A stretch of 64,000 nucleotides of DNA from Candidatus Thiodiazotropha sp. (ex Codakia rugifera) (GTDB taxonomy: Bacteria; Pseudomonadota; Gammaproteobacteria; Chromatiales; Chromatiaceae), in assembly GCA_025656675.1 (NCBI GenBank), contig JAHXHN010000003.1, positions 372,001 through 436,000 of the forward strand. Direction: 5' to 3'. The notes under the pieces were generated by a model. It ran no database searches, was not told where the DNA came from, and saw only the letters and a list, made by a program, of their open reading frames with translations. The position numbers and the translations under genes are program-made. This document shows positions 19,982 to 29,182 of the stretch, in pieces. Numbering within the stretch: position 1 is the stretch's first letter; each line of letters begins with the position of its first letter.

Positions 19982-21091
19982 ATGAAACACACACTGCTGA
20001 TGGGCACATTGGTTTTCTCTGTGTCATCACTCTTTTTCGCAACGACACTATTCGCACAGGAGGATGGCCGATCACCCTGCGAAAGGACCGCAAATCAAAT
20101 GTTCCAGGCGTGTAAATCCGATGTTGTAGATGACTACAAAACCACCCTGGCGAATTGTACCAATCTGGCACTACGCAGTGAACGTGTGGCCTGCCGTGAC
20201 GAGGCAAAACTGGTACGGATGGAGGAGGCAGCGTTTTGCGGTGATCAGCGCGATGCTCGAACGGATGCCTGTGAGATTCTAGATGAGGAGCGTTATGACG
20301 CTGATCCCCTACTCGATCCAGCCATCGTCTTTGTCGATCCTGATGATGTCGATCACTCAACAGCAAACCCCTATGTATCAGTTGTCGCTGGTCATACCTA
20401 TGTGCTGCGGGCTGGTGAAGAAGATGAAGAAACTGTGATCGTTCACGTTACTGAAGAGTCTCGTGAGATACAGGGGGTACGCTGTCGGGTTGTCGCAGAT
20501 GCCGTTGTGATTGCTGAAGAAGATGAAGAGGATGGTGGTATTGAATATATAGCTGTGGAGATCACCGATGACTGGTTCGCCCAGGACATAGACGGCAATG
20601 TCTATTATTGCGGTGAAATTTCACGCAATTTTGAGGATGACGTTCTGGTTGATGTGGACGGTTCCTTTGAATCAGGCAGGGAGTTTGCCAAAGCAGGCGT
20701 GTTGATGATGGCATTGCCAACAGTAGGGCTTGCACACAGGCAGGAGTTTTCTCTGGGTGAAGCCGAAGATATCGTTCAATACCTTGATCTGGCAGCTGTG
20801 CCCAGCGTGGAGAATGAGCGTTTTCCCTGTGCCGACGCCGGTGGCTGTCTGATGACATTTGACTTTGCACCACTCGAACCTGAATCCACAGAAAATAAGT
20901 ACTATATTCCAGGTATCGGCTTTGTCCTCGCAGAAGCAATGGAAGATGGTGTATTAACCGGTGAACGGGAAGCACTGGTCTGTGTCGGTGAATCTCTTGA
21001 TATTCTTGAGGATCCGCAATGCGAGATCGAGGATCCGGAAGAGCTGCTTGAGGCGTTGTGCGAACGCTCTCCTGACGCTTTTTGTGAATAG
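19982..21091 (+). CDS. Secreted acidic cysteine-containing protein, function unknown
   Basis: A 369-residue exported protein with a clear signal peptide (MKHTLLMGTLVFSVSSLFFA...FAQ). The N-terminal 90 residues after cleavage carry several Cys (contexts CERTANQMFQAC, NCTNL, ACRDE, FCGDQ, DACE) and probably form disulfides. From about residue 120 the pattern NPYVSVVAGHTYVLR ... DDWFAQDIDGNVYYCGE ... RQEFSLGEAEDI ... KYYIPGIGFV matches a widespread, uncharacterised extracytoplasmic domain whose members usually read GNVWYFGE. The protein is very acidic throughout. The ATG has GGGAGTAG upstream. It probably works with the membrane LuxR-type regulator encoded 131 bp downstream, but this is inferred only from position. 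Confidence 0.7.
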   Translation: MKHTLLMGTLVFSVSSLFFATTLFAQEDGRSPCERTANQMFQACKSDVVDDYKTTLANCTNLALRSERVACRDEAKLVRMEEAAFCGDQRDARTDACEILDEERYDADPLLDPAIVFVDPDDVDHSTANPYVSVVAGHTYVLRAGEEDEETVIVHVTEESREIQGVRCRVVADAVVIAEEDEEDGGIEYIAVEITDDWFAQDIDGNVYYCGEISRNFEDDVLVDVDGSFESGREFAKAGVLMMALPTVGLAHRQEFSLGEAEDIVQYLDLAAVPSVENERFPCADAGGCLMTFDFAPLEPESTENKYYIPGIGFVLAEAMEDGVLTGEREALVCVGESLDILEDPQCEIEDPEELLEALCERSPDAFCE

Positions 21092-21149
21092 TATATGAGA
21101 AAGCGTTAAGAGCCAATTACACTGATCGACCTGATCGTATAGCGTTAAT

Positions 21150-21180
21150 ACGAGCATGGTTGCAGAACGGCCATGCTCGT
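21150..21180. other. Perfect 10-bp hairpin between secreted-protein and LuxR genes
   Basis: ACGAGCATGG and CCATGCTCGT flank an 11-nt loop. There is no T-run after it on the plus strand, so it is not a standard terminator. It may separate expression of the two genes (processing or stabilising hairpin) or serve as an operator. Confidence 0.55.
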
Positions 21181-21222
21181 TGACGTGATGGCACAAAACA
21201 TTTCATCCGAGCAATAGATATC

Positions 21223-21771
21223 ATGAACAGCTATCTAAAAAGAATGGGGCATTGGAGCAGTATATTGGTCATCGTGGCCGGTAGCATCTTGCTTATTGCA
21301 CTGGAAATATTTGAGGACCCTGACCTGACTCTCGGTGAGATACTCATCGAGATGATTCAACCAACGCTGATCGTCATCATCGCGGTGGGTATGGTACGTC
21401 TAACCGAGCAATTCAATATTCAACACGAAACACAGATGTTGCTGATTAAAGATCTTGAAACAGCACGTATCGAGGGTATGCAATGGCGAAGTGGCATGAG
21501 TGACCTGATCAAGGGATTGAGTCAAGGTATCGCCAGACAATTCAATCAATGGGCGTTAACTGCTGCAGAACGTGAAGTGGGCTTGTTGATATTGAAGGGA
21601 ATGAGTTATAAGGAGATTGCCATTATGCGTGATGTGAGCGAGAAGACGGTCAGACAACAGGCCCATTCAATTTATCGTAAGGCAAAGTTGAGTGGTCGGG
21701 CTGCCCTTTCCGCTTACTTTCTGGAAGATCTACTGTTACCCGCAACCTCCAGTGTTTATCATGAATCCTGA
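21223..21771 (+). CDS. Membrane-anchored LuxR-type HTH regulator
   Basis: A 182-residue protein with two N-terminal hydrophobic helices (about residues 11-28 and 42-60), a short coiled linker, and a C-terminal LuxR/GerE helix-turn-helix (about 113-172: LTAAEREVGLLILKGMSYKEI ... VSEKTVRQQAHSIYRKAKLSG). It likely regulates transcription while tethered to the inner membrane, sensing an envelope signal through the membrane part; no receiver or ligand domain is present. The ATG has no strong ribosome binding site. Same strand as the upstream secreted protein. Target genes unknown; the pair itself is a plausible target. Confidence 0.75.
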   Translation: MNSYLKRMGHWSSILVIVAGSILLIALEIFEDPDLTLGEILIEMIQPTLIVIIAVGMVRLTEQFNIQHETQMLLIKDLETARIEGMQWRSGMSDLIKGLSQGIARQFNQWALTAAEREVGLLILKGMSYKEIAIMRDVSEKTVRQQAHSIYRKAKLSGRAALSAYFLEDLLLPATSSVYHES

Positions 21772-21804
21772 TAGGTTGCTTTGGACTATCATGCATACGG
21801 TTCG

Positions 21805-23295
21805 CTATTGTTCAAATTCCTGACGTAGTCGAAGCTGCAATACCTTTGCCTGCTTAAAGGCTTCCTTGATCATCAGACGTTGTGTTGAACTGAACTCGGA
21901 CGGATTGACCCGGTTGATTTCATCATAATCCCCGCCTGCCAATTGTCGTTGCATTCGAATGCGCTGGATCAGATCAAATGCCTCAATCGAGGCAGCAGTA
22001 TCAGCTGGAGACCGATTCATCTTAGGTGCGGCTGCGCGCAGACGTTCGGTCGTATTGGTTGACCAGACACCATGCTTAAGCGCCCAAATACGTGCAGCGT
22101 CAATAAACAATCGTGCACCACGTTTCTTCATATCAATGGTATGTGGATAACGATTTCCGCCATCATAGGCAAACCTTCCAAACAATCCCAAAGATGGTGA
22201 GCAGCTCAATGCCTCTGTTGCAAGTGCGTGAAGAAAGCGTGGATGCTCGGGAGGTTTTGGTAACAACCAATTGTGCAGCTCATCCACCAATTCATCCTGA
22301 CCATACAGGGGACGAAAATCAAAGAATATTGTGGCACTCAATAAGGATTTGGGATCTGGCGTGGATAACCAATGTTGAAATCGATCGCGCCATTCCCTCA
22401 CCGACAGGCATAACTGCGGATTACCGGCCATGATATCACCATGACACAGTGCGAAACCACAACGGTCCAGTGCCTTATTAACTGCCTTGGCAAAGGGTAT
22501 CAGGGCTGCACGTATGAGTGGTGTATCCTCTTCGTTGTCAGGCATAAAAATCAGACCATTGTCCTGATCTGTCGCAAATGTCTGCTCAAGTCTTCCCTCC
22601 GATCCAAATACCATCCAACACCAAGAGACAGGTGGCAGGTCAAATTCATCGGCGATCAGTTCAATCACGCGAATACTGAGCAGATCATTGAGTCCTGACA
22701 TCCATTGACACAATGCCTCAACAGCCATGCCATTGACGAACAGCTCACGACCCCGTTGCCGAATCGCTTCGGCTGCTTTTGCCATGCTGTCGACATTACC
22801 GGCATGTTCAATGTTGCTAATCAGGGTTTCCGCCCCTCCTTCACGAAACCCCGGCAGATCTGAATGGGATAACAGATTGAATAGGCGACCATCGGGTTCA
22901 AGCAGTACCAGGTGACTCAGTCTACTACGCGTCAATGCAACCTTTGCCCGATGAGCAGGTGCATCGACCGGTAACGATATAGGCGCGGCTGTCATGTAGG
23001 CGATGACCGGTTCATTCATATCGGCACGTTTCAGGGTGATAGCGTCGATCAAATCACGCAAGGTAACAATACCCAGAGGATTTTCTCGATGTTCTGCGAT
23101 CACGCCTGCCTGGACATCATCTCTGTTGAGTTCAAACAAGGCATCACGGAGTGTCGTTTCAGGACTTATGATCAAGGGTTCGTTTTTGGTAAGCTCACGT
23201 AACGGAATATCACCCACACCTGCACCAGCAAAGGGGGATCGAAACTCGGCAAGGGGCTTCGGTGGTCTGGGAGGTTGTGGTGGTGTCGGCATCAT
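21805..23295 (-). CDS. CBS-domain / DUF294 nucleotidyltransferase-like protein
   Basis: A 496-residue cytoplasmic signalling protein. Two CBS repeats (about 25-150) are followed by the DUF294 nucleotidyltransferase-like region with FGSEGRLEQTFATDQDNG (about 230-250) and the DUF294 C-terminal region containing FFDFRPLYG. The cyclic-nucleotide-binding domain often found at the N-terminus is absent; a proline-rich stretch takes its place. The family is commonly encoded beside symporters or symporter-kinase fusions, as here, and may bind adenine nucleotides. I chose ATG 23295, which has GGAGAG 7 nt upstream, over the in-frame GTG at 23313 that overlaps the response-regulator stop. Confidence 0.85.
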   Translation of the reverse strand: MMPTPPQPPRPPKPLAEFRSPFAGAGVGDIPLRELTKNEPLIISPETTLRDALFELNRDDVQAGVIAEHRENPLGIVTLRDLIDAITLKRADMNEPVIAYMTAAPISLPVDAPAHRAKVALTRSRLSHLVLLEPDGRLFNLLSHSDLPGFREGGAETLISNIEHAGNVDSMAKAAEAIRQRGRELFVNGMAVEALCQWMSGLNDLLSIRVIELIADEFDLPPVSWCWMVFGSEGRLEQTFATDQDNGLIFMPDNEEDTPLIRAALIPFAKAVNKALDRCGFALCHGDIMAGNPQLCLSVREWRDRFQHWLSTPDPKSLLSATIFFDFRPLYGQDELVDELHNWLLPKPPEHPRFLHALATEALSCSPSLGLFGRFAYDGGNRYPHTIDMKKRGARLFIDAARIWALKHGVWSTNTTERLRAAAPKMNRSPADTAASIEAFDLIQRIRMQRQLAGGDYDEINRVNPSEFSSTQRLMIKEAFKQAKVLQLRLRQEFEQ

Positions 23296-23309
23296 GACAA
23301 TCTCTCCAG

Positions 23310-23684
23310 TCACTCCTGTGACTTTAGTAGCTTATTAACCATGTTGACCAGATCATGGGTTGAAAAAGGTTTGGTGATGTATGCGTCAGCACCCAATGAA
23401 ACGCCTTTCTTGATTTCCGCTTCACGCCCTTTAGCACTCAACATCAGTATGGGCAACCCGGATAATGTTGGGTCAGCACGTATCTCGCTACACACCTCAA
23501 AGCCGTTTTTACGTGGCATCATGACATCCAGAATCAGTAGGTCGGGTGTAGTCTCGGAAAGCAGCTCCAACGCTGTCTGCCCATCATTGGCCGTTGCCAC
23601 CTGATAACCCTCGCGCTTCATCAGATATTCCACTGACAGTACGATATTCGGCTCGTCATCCACGATCAGAATCTTTTTCGGCAT
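23310..23684 (-). CDS. Receiver-only (CheY-like) response regulator
   Basis: A 124-residue stand-alone REC domain: acidic pair in ILIVDDEPN, phosphoacceptor Asp53 in LLILDVMMP, then MLSAKGREAE (Ser/Thr switch) and the conserved Lys in AYITKPF. It has no output domain, so it probably passes phosphate on or acts by binding. The start at 23684 has GGAGAG just upstream and overlaps the end of the symporter-kinase gene by 29 nt. That kinase is its obvious partner; the DUF294 protein follows immediately and may be the downstream effector. Confidence 0.9.
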   Translation of the reverse strand: MPKKILIVDDEPNIVLSVEYLMKREGYQVATANDGQTALELLSETTPDLLILDVMMPRKNGFEVCSEIRADPTLSGLPILMLSAKGREAEIKKGVSLGADAYITKPFSTHDLVNMVNKLLKSQE

Positions 23685-26427
23685 GAGTCTCTCCGGGAGG
23701 TAATGCGTCATTCTGTTTTTTGGGTATCGCAAAGGTAAAGATAGCACCATTCTCAGAGCCGCTTTCAGCCCAGAGCCTACCCCCTAGATGTTCAATAATC
23801 TTTTTACTGATGGGTAAACCCAAGCCGGTGCCTATCGGCTTGTTGCCTGTGCTACCAGCCTGGCGAAATTTCTCGAAGATATTCGGCAGCTCTTCTACAG
23901 CAATACCGGTACCATTATCAGCTACACTGACCTCGTATCGATCATGATAGGAATGCAGACCCACACAAACGATGCCAGACTTCTCTGAAACGAATTTATT
24001 GGCATTCGACAGTAGGTTGACCAGAACCTGCATCAGACGATCCCTATCACCTGTTACCATGCATGCACTGCTGGGTGTCTCGCGAATGACCTGGGTTCCA
24101 CGTTCCGCAAAAAGCTGCTCAGTGGAGGCCAAGGCCTGATCGACGACCTCCAGAAGATCCACATCCTCCGCATTCCAGTCAGCTCGTCCGGACTCTATCT
24201 TGGCAAGATCCAACACCTGGTTAACCAGTCTTGACAGCCGTTTAGTCTCACTTACGATGATTCCCAGAAAACGTCGCCGCTCATTGAGCTCAATTTCCGG
24301 GTCATCATTCAAAATTTCAGAAAATGCACGGATCGATGCAAGTGGAGTCCGTAATTCATGAGTGACAGATGACATGAAATCGTCCTTTACCCGGTCAAGC
24401 TCTTGCAAGCGCTCATTGGCCTCCTTCAGTTCCCGGGTGGCTGCCTCCAATTCCTGTGATTTCTTTTCCAGTTCATGACTATAGGCACGAATCTGCGATG
24501 CCTCATCCAGAATATTAAGTACCTCATCCATGCCCAATGACTCTTCAGCGGTAACCGATGAGACCATAACCCGGGCAGATGCACTGCCAATTGCACCAGC
24601 CAGCAAGGTTTCTGCGAAATGGACGGTCTCGGCATCTGCCGGCAATTGCTTGATATTCTGGATCTTGCGTCGAGTGGCATAGGCCTGAAATACCGCTTGA
24701 GCCCGCTTGGCACCCAGGAATCTTTCTGCAAGATGGAGTAATTCGTCAATCTCAGCAGTACCCCGCCATAATCCTGCACCCAGGAACCGTTGGTGTTTCA
24801 AGGCATCAACGAACAGTGTGGCCTGCGTCGCTTCATTCACCCGGGGGGTTCGCCAGAATGAAAATAAAATATAGGCACCGATATTGAGGGTCATGCTCCA
24901 GAACAGGCAATGCGTGATTTCATTCAGTCCTGTCAAGCCAAACAGGGCCTGCGGTTTCAGTAACTCGATGCCGAAAGGTCCGTCTTCAAGCAAACCGACC
25001 GGTAACCAACCCGATTTGGCAAATGATGGCAGCAACAAGGTGTAGATCCATATGCTAAAGCCTGTCAACAGTCCAGCCAGGGCACCGTCACGGGTGCCAC
25101 CCCGCCAATAGAGACCAATGATCATTGCAGGGGCGAATTGAGCAACTGCGGAAAAACTGATCAGACCGATACTGACCAACGCATAGGCCTCACCGGCAAG
25201 ACGAAAATACAAGAAGCCCAGTAACAGGATTAGGAGAATTGCGCCACGTCGTATCCGTAACAGTAATTGGCTCAGGTCAGCATTTGGCGGTATCTGTTTC
25301 CAACGTCTTAACAATCCTGGCATGACCAGGTCGTTACAAACCATCGTAGACAATGCGATGGTCTCTACAATCACCATTCCGGTTGCTGCAGACAACCCGC
25401 CAAGAAAAGCAAGCAGCGTCAGCGTGCTCTGATGATAGGCCATGGGAAGCGTCAGAACGAATGTGTCAGCATCCACTTCATCACCGACAAAGGTCAATTG
25501 GCCGGCAAGTGCAATCGGAATGACAAAGATATTGATCAGAAACAGATAGAGTGGAAACAGCCATATGGCTCGTCGCAAATGGTGTTCACTACTGTTCTCG
25601 ACGACGGCGACCTGAAACTGGCGTGGCAACATCATTACGGCAAGTGCTGATAACAGGGTCAGTGAAAACCAGTTTTCGTACCCATCCATACCATCCACAA
25701 TCAGTGGATTGAGTATGCCCGCCGCTTCAGCCTTGTCAAACAGATCAGCGAACCCGTCGTGCAATTGAAAGGTTACGAACAACCCCACCGCAAGAAAGGC
25801 AACCAGTTTAACAATGGACTCAAACGCAATAGCTGCCACCATGCCTTCGTGACGTTCACTGGCGTCCAGATGACGGGTTCCAAACAGAATAGTGAACAGT
25901 GCCAATAACAATGCAACATACAGCGTAGTATCCTGTAACAGAGGCAGGGAGTCGGTGGCACCCGGCATGGTGACTTCCGGGTAGGTCAGAAGTATCGTAA
26001 AACTGCGTGAGATCGCCTTCAATTGCAGGGCGATGTAGGGGACTATGCCTAGTACGGCAATAATCGTCACTATACCGCCCAACAGATGACTTTTTCCGTA
26101 CCGCGAAGCGATGAAGTCGGCAATAGAAGTGATGCGCTGGCTTTTGCTTACACGTACCATCTTCAGTAGCAAAGTACCCCATAGCGCAGCTATCAGAGTC
26201 GGCCCCAGGTAGATCGGAAGAAACCCGACTCCAGTCGCCGCAGCCCGGCCGACGCTGCCGTAAAAAGTCCATGCGGTACAGTACACGGCCAAGGAAAGTG
26301 CGTAGATCGTAGCATTTGAAATGACAGAACGATTTTGATCGGCGCGTCGGTCTGCCCAGTAGGCGATCGCAAACAGCATGCCCAGGTAGCCAAGTGAGAG
26401 GACAACGATAAGTGTAGTTGTCATCAT
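23656..26427 (-). CDS. Sodium:solute symporter-histidine kinase fusion
   Basis: A 923-residue protein. About residues 1-500 are a 12-13 helix sodium:solute symporter (SSS family) module, with motifs such as AVYCTAWTFYGSVGRAA and YRKSHLLGG-like loop. A linker helix/coiled coil (about 640-680) follows, then a HisKA domain (THELRTPL, His690) and a HATPase domain (DNGTGIAVEELPNIFEKF, GTGLGLPISKKI). This is the CrbS/MxtR-like architecture in which a transporter-like module senses or moves a substrate, in known cases acetate-type carbon sources. It is encoded downstream of a 66-residue membrane protein and overlaps the receiver gene, which supports a single operon. Confidence 0.93.
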   Translation of the reverse strand: MMTTTLIVVLSLGYLGMLFAIAYWADRRADQNRSVISNATIYALSLAVYCTAWTFYGSVGRAAATGVGFLPIYLGPTLIAALWGTLLLKMVRVSKSQRITSIADFIASRYGKSHLLGGIVTIIAVLGIVPYIALQLKAISRSFTILLTYPEVTMPGATDSLPLLQDTTLYVALLLALFTILFGTRHLDASERHEGMVAAIAFESIVKLVAFLAVGLFVTFQLHDGFADLFDKAEAAGILNPLIVDGMDGYENWFSLTLLSALAVMMLPRQFQVAVVENSSEHHLRRAIWLFPLYLFLINIFVIPIALAGQLTFVGDEVDADTFVLTLPMAYHQSTLTLLAFLGGLSAATGMVIVETIALSTMVCNDLVMPGLLRRWKQIPPNADLSQLLLRIRRGAILLILLLGFLYFRLAGEAYALVSIGLISFSAVAQFAPAMIIGLYWRGGTRDGALAGLLTGFSIWIYTLLLPSFAKSGWLPVGLLEDGPFGIELLKPQALFGLTGLNEITHCLFWSMTLNIGAYILFSFWRTPRVNEATQATLFVDALKHQRFLGAGLWRGTAEIDELLHLAERFLGAKRAQAVFQAYATRRKIQNIKQLPADAETVHFAETLLAGAIGSASARVMVSSVTAEESLGMDEVLNILDEASQIRAYSHELEKKSQELEAATRELKEANERLQELDRVKDDFMSSVTHELRTPLASIRAFSEILNDDPEIELNERRRFLGIIVSETKRLSRLVNQVLDLAKIESGRADWNAEDVDLLEVVDQALASTEQLFAERGTQVIRETPSSACMVTGDRDRLMQVLVNLLSNANKFVSEKSGIVCVGLHSYHDRYEVSVADNGTGIAVEELPNIFEKFRQAGSTGNKPIGTGLGLPISKKIIEHLGGRLWAESGSENGAIFTFAIPKKQNDALPPGETHAEKDSDRG

Positions 26428-26443
26428 GACACCTAATGAGAAG

Positions 26444-26644
26444 CTATGGCTTTTTACCCTCGACCATCCAAGCGGCCAAGAGGATCAATGCCAGCCAGAT
26501 GCCAAAGATATAGAGATAGCTGATGGGATATCCGGCCCACTCAGTCGTCTTGTCGAATAGGGTCAAAATTGGCGAAAAATAGAACAGTAGTCCTAACAGG
26601 GACACGCCAACCAATCGTTGTCGGGTGCGGATCGAACGGTTCAT
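26444..26644 (-). CDS. Small two-helix membrane protein
   Basis: A 66-residue protein with two hydrophobic segments (about residues 10-28 and 42-60) and basic N-terminus MNRSIRTRQR. The ATG follows AGGA. It ends 16 nt before the symporter-kinase gene and is the likely first gene of that operon. Similar short membrane proteins often accompany SSS-type symporters, but I cannot assign a family or function. Confidence 0.7.
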   Translation of the reverse strand: MNRSIRTRQRLVGVSLLGLLFYFSPILTLFDKTTEWAGYPISYLYIFGIWLALILLAAWMVEGKKP

Positions 26645-26883
26645 AGACTGGGTCCTGATCGTGCAAAAGATACTATGGATAACAGCAGTTATGTCACTTT
26701 CAAGAACTGGTTTTTATTTCTACTAGATATCCACAGTATATGTCAGTTTTCCGATTGTGAAGAAGAATCGTCTGGATGTGGGCTTTTAGATTAGCCGGCT
26801 GGCCGTTTTACAGGTGATACGAATTGTATTGATTATTATTTATTTATGAACAGTGTTTCATCAAATAATAATTTCTGAAAAGG

Positions 26884-28224
26884 TCACAAATGATTCAAAA
26901 CAACACGAACCCTAAGCCCATGAAGTTCAGGTGAACGATCGAATTCTATTTGCCCGTTGTAGAGTTGGACCACATCATAAACGATAGCCAACCCTAATCC
27001 ATGGCCTTCTATATTCTCATCCAAGCGACTGCCACGTTGAGTCAATCGCAGTACATCCTCATCCACGAGGCCATGACCGTCATCTTCAACAGAAATAACT
27101 AATTGGTTGATACCCGATATGCTGCAATACACCCTACCTTCTGCCCATTTACAGGCGTTATCCAGGAGATTACCAAGTAACTCCAGAATATCTTCCCGAT
27201 CTCCAAATGGCTGCTGATCACTCGACACAGACTGGGTGAATTGCAACCGCTTCTCGTGATAGATTTGTTTTAAGACATCCAATAAGTCCTGCAGATCGCT
27301 ATGCGCATCAAATCTTTGACTCATGGTGCCAACACCCGCCAGGCGGGCACGCTTTAACTCTCTATCAATCAGTAATCGTATTCGTTCAACCTGTTGGCTT
27401 GCCTGTCTACTTTCAGTCTTGTATTCAACCAATAGTTGCTTGTCTATATAGCGGGTTAGAAGATTGAGTGGTCCCTTGAGAGCATGTGCAAGATTACCCA
27501 GGGCGTTGCGTGATCGTTCATTGCGTCTTGAGAGTAGCTGTAGCAGATGATTCACTTCCCTGACCAATGGTGTCATTTCACTCGGCACATCTTCACGCAA
27601 CAGTTTCTCCTGTCCCGAAGAGAGACTTTTTACATCCTCTCTCAAGGGTTTGAGTCGGTGAAATGCCTGACGCACGACCACACCCTGTACAGCCAGCAAT
27701 ATCACAAGACTTACCAATGCCAGCAATGCAAAGTTACGTAAAAAAAGATCACGTTGCATTTTTATCGGCATTAAATCTTCTGCTACAGCCACTGTCAGAT
27801 CCATTCCCTGCTTTTTAAAGCCAACAACCCAAATCAATAACTGCTGTTTTTCAGGTCCATGCAGGTAGAGGCGTTTACTCTTACCGACTTCCATTGAGGG
27901 TATCTGAAGTTTAAAATCCCAGAGTGAACGTGAGGTTATCTCACGTCCATTCGACTGACGAATAAGATAGTAATGTCCGGAATAGGGGCGAAGGTAGATC
28001 TGATTGATACGCGCAGGTCTTACCTTGAGATGTTGTTTTTTTAAAACGATCGCACCCAACAATGCTTCACCATCGTGTTCCAACCTGGATGCAATGAAAT
28101 CTTCAGTGAGATCTTCGATTGATCTCGCTCCAAACAACCATAACAATCCCATCAATATGATGAGGCTGATTGCCAAACCAATATGCAGGCGATGCTCAAG
28201 GGAATTAAGTCTCAACACCGACAT
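26884..28224 (-). CDS. Sensor histidine kinase (PhoQ/QseC class)
   Basis: A 446-residue inner-membrane kinase: helix 1 (about 13-32), a periplasmic sensor domain (about 33-160), helix 2 (about 163-183), HAMP-like linker, dimerisation/phosphoacceptor region LGNLAHALKGPLN (His248), and HATPase with NLLDNACKWA, VEDDGHGL and GHGLGLAIVYDV. Its start overlaps the regulator gene by 20 nt. As the last gene of the cytochrome-PepSY-regulator operon it probably senses an envelope, redox or metal-related signal; the ligand is unknown. Confidence 0.92.
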   Translation of the reverse strand: MSVLRLNSLEHRLHIGLAISLIILMGLLWLFGARSIEDLTEDFIASRLEHDGEALLGAIVLKKQHLKVRPARINQIYLRPYSGHYYLIRQSNGREITSRSLWDFKLQIPSMEVGKSKRLYLHGPEKQQLLIWVVGFKKQGMDLTVAVAEDLMPIKMQRDLFLRNFALLALVSLVILLAVQGVVVRQAFHRLKPLREDVKSLSSGQEKLLREDVPSEMTPLVREVNHLLQLLSRRNERSRNALGNLAHALKGPLNLLTRYIDKQLLVEYKTESRQASQQVERIRLLIDRELKRARLAGVGTMSQRFDAHSDLQDLLDVLKQIYHEKRLQFTQSVSSDQQPFGDREDILELLGNLLDNACKWAEGRVYCSISGINQLVISVEDDGHGLVDEDVLRLTQRGSRLDENIEGHGLGLAIVYDVVQLYNGQIEFDRSPELHGLRVRVVLNHL

Positions 28225-28873
28225 AGATATAGCCTTGTCCGCGACGGGTTTCTATGACTTGACTCCCCAATTTATCACGCAAGCGTCGAATATAAACCTC
28301 GATCAGATTGCTGTCACGGTCGAAGTCCTGTTCGTATACATGCTCAGTAAGACGGGTTTTTGAGAGTATTTTGCCTTTGTTCAATATTAAACAACGCAAC
28401 AGTCTAAACTCAGTGCCGGTGAGTTCGAGTCGCTGCTGAGATGGGAGTATCACCTGCTGCCGCTCTTCATCGAGCTCCAGCCCGCCTGACTTCAGTCGAT
28501 TTCCAACCATTTCATGACTGCGCCGAATCAATGCTTGAAGCCGTACTACAAGCTCTTCCACATGAAAAGGCTTACCCAAATAGTCATCAGCTCCAGCCTT
28601 GAATCCAGCGACTCTTTCATGCCAGGCATCACGGGCTGTCAGAATAATCACCGGTGTATGATTGTCTCTCGACCGCCAATTCCGCAGAACCTCAATACCA
28701 GATCGAGTTGGCAAGCCTAAATCCAAAACAATGAGATCATATGCCATCTCATCGCCCATGAACTCTGCTTCAACACCCTCTTTTGCAAGATCCACCGCAA
28801 ATCCTTGCTGCTCAAGATCGTGTCTTAACGAAGTGGAGAGTAGTTCGTCATCTTCAACCAGCAGTAGACGCAA
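28205..28873 (-). CDS. OmpR/PhoP-type response regulator
   Basis: A 222-residue regulator with an N-terminal receiver (LLLVEDDE, phosphoacceptor Asp51 in IVLDLGLP, Lys in YLGKPFHVEEL) and a C-terminal winged helix (LELTGTEFRLLRCLILN ... LIEVYIRRLRDKLG). The start is TTG at 28873, preceded by a strong TTGGAGGAT site lying inside the end of the PepSY gene; the two genes are only 3 nt apart. Cognate to the kinase downstream. It likely controls its own operon, which begins with the cytochrome genes. Confidence 0.92.
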   Translation of the reverse strand: MRLLLVEDDELLSTSLRHDLEQQGFAVDLAKEGVEAEFMGDEMAYDLIVLDLGLPTRSGIEVLRNWRSRDNHTPVIILTARDAWHERVAGFKAGADDYLGKPFHVEELVVRLQALIRRSHEMVGNRLKSGGLELDEERQQVILPSQQRLELTGTEFRLLRCLILNKGKILSKTRLTEHVYEQDFDRDSNLIEVYIRRLRDKLGSQVIETRRGQGYIYVGVET

Positions 28874-28876
28874 TGG

Positions 28877-29179
28877 TCAATCCTCCAACTCTCGTTTGAG
28901 AATTTCACCGCTGGCTGCATCGACCTTGAACTCCCACACAGCACCCTGTTTATCGAGTATTTCTATCTCATACAGATAGAGGCCATCTTCGTGTTCAAAC
29001 TCCACTTCAAGGACTCGGCCGGATTGCTCTGCTTGAATGACCTGTAAAAGTTCTTGCAAGGGCAGAATGCGACCAGATTCTGTTAACTGTCGCGCCTCTT
29101 GATAACCCTCATCGGCCAATAACAAGGCTGTCGTCATGAAAAAAAAGAGCGGCCATAGTCGTGTTGGAAACTTGCTCAT
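28877..29179 (-). CDS. PepSY-domain periplasmic protein
   Basis: A 100-residue exported protein: signal peptide (about residues 1-22), then one PepSY-like domain (LPLQELLQVIQAEQSGRVLEVEFE ... GAVWEFKVDAASGEILKRE). PepSY proteins are small periplasmic modulators, often encoded beside two-component systems and cytochrome b561 genes. The gene sits between the diheme cytochrome and the regulator in one operon. It may tune the sensor kinase or bind a metal; this is inference. Confidence 0.85.
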   Translation of the reverse strand: MSKFPTRLWPLFFFMTTALLLADEGYQEARQLTESGRILPLQELLQVIQAEQSGRVLEVEFEHEDGLYLYEIEILDKQGAVWEFKVDAASGEILKRELED

Positions 29180-29182
29180 CGA

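Noticed and set aside
21150-21180. Hairpin after the secreted-protein gene as an intrinsic terminator
   Set aside because: The stem is strong, but no T-run follows on the plus strand.
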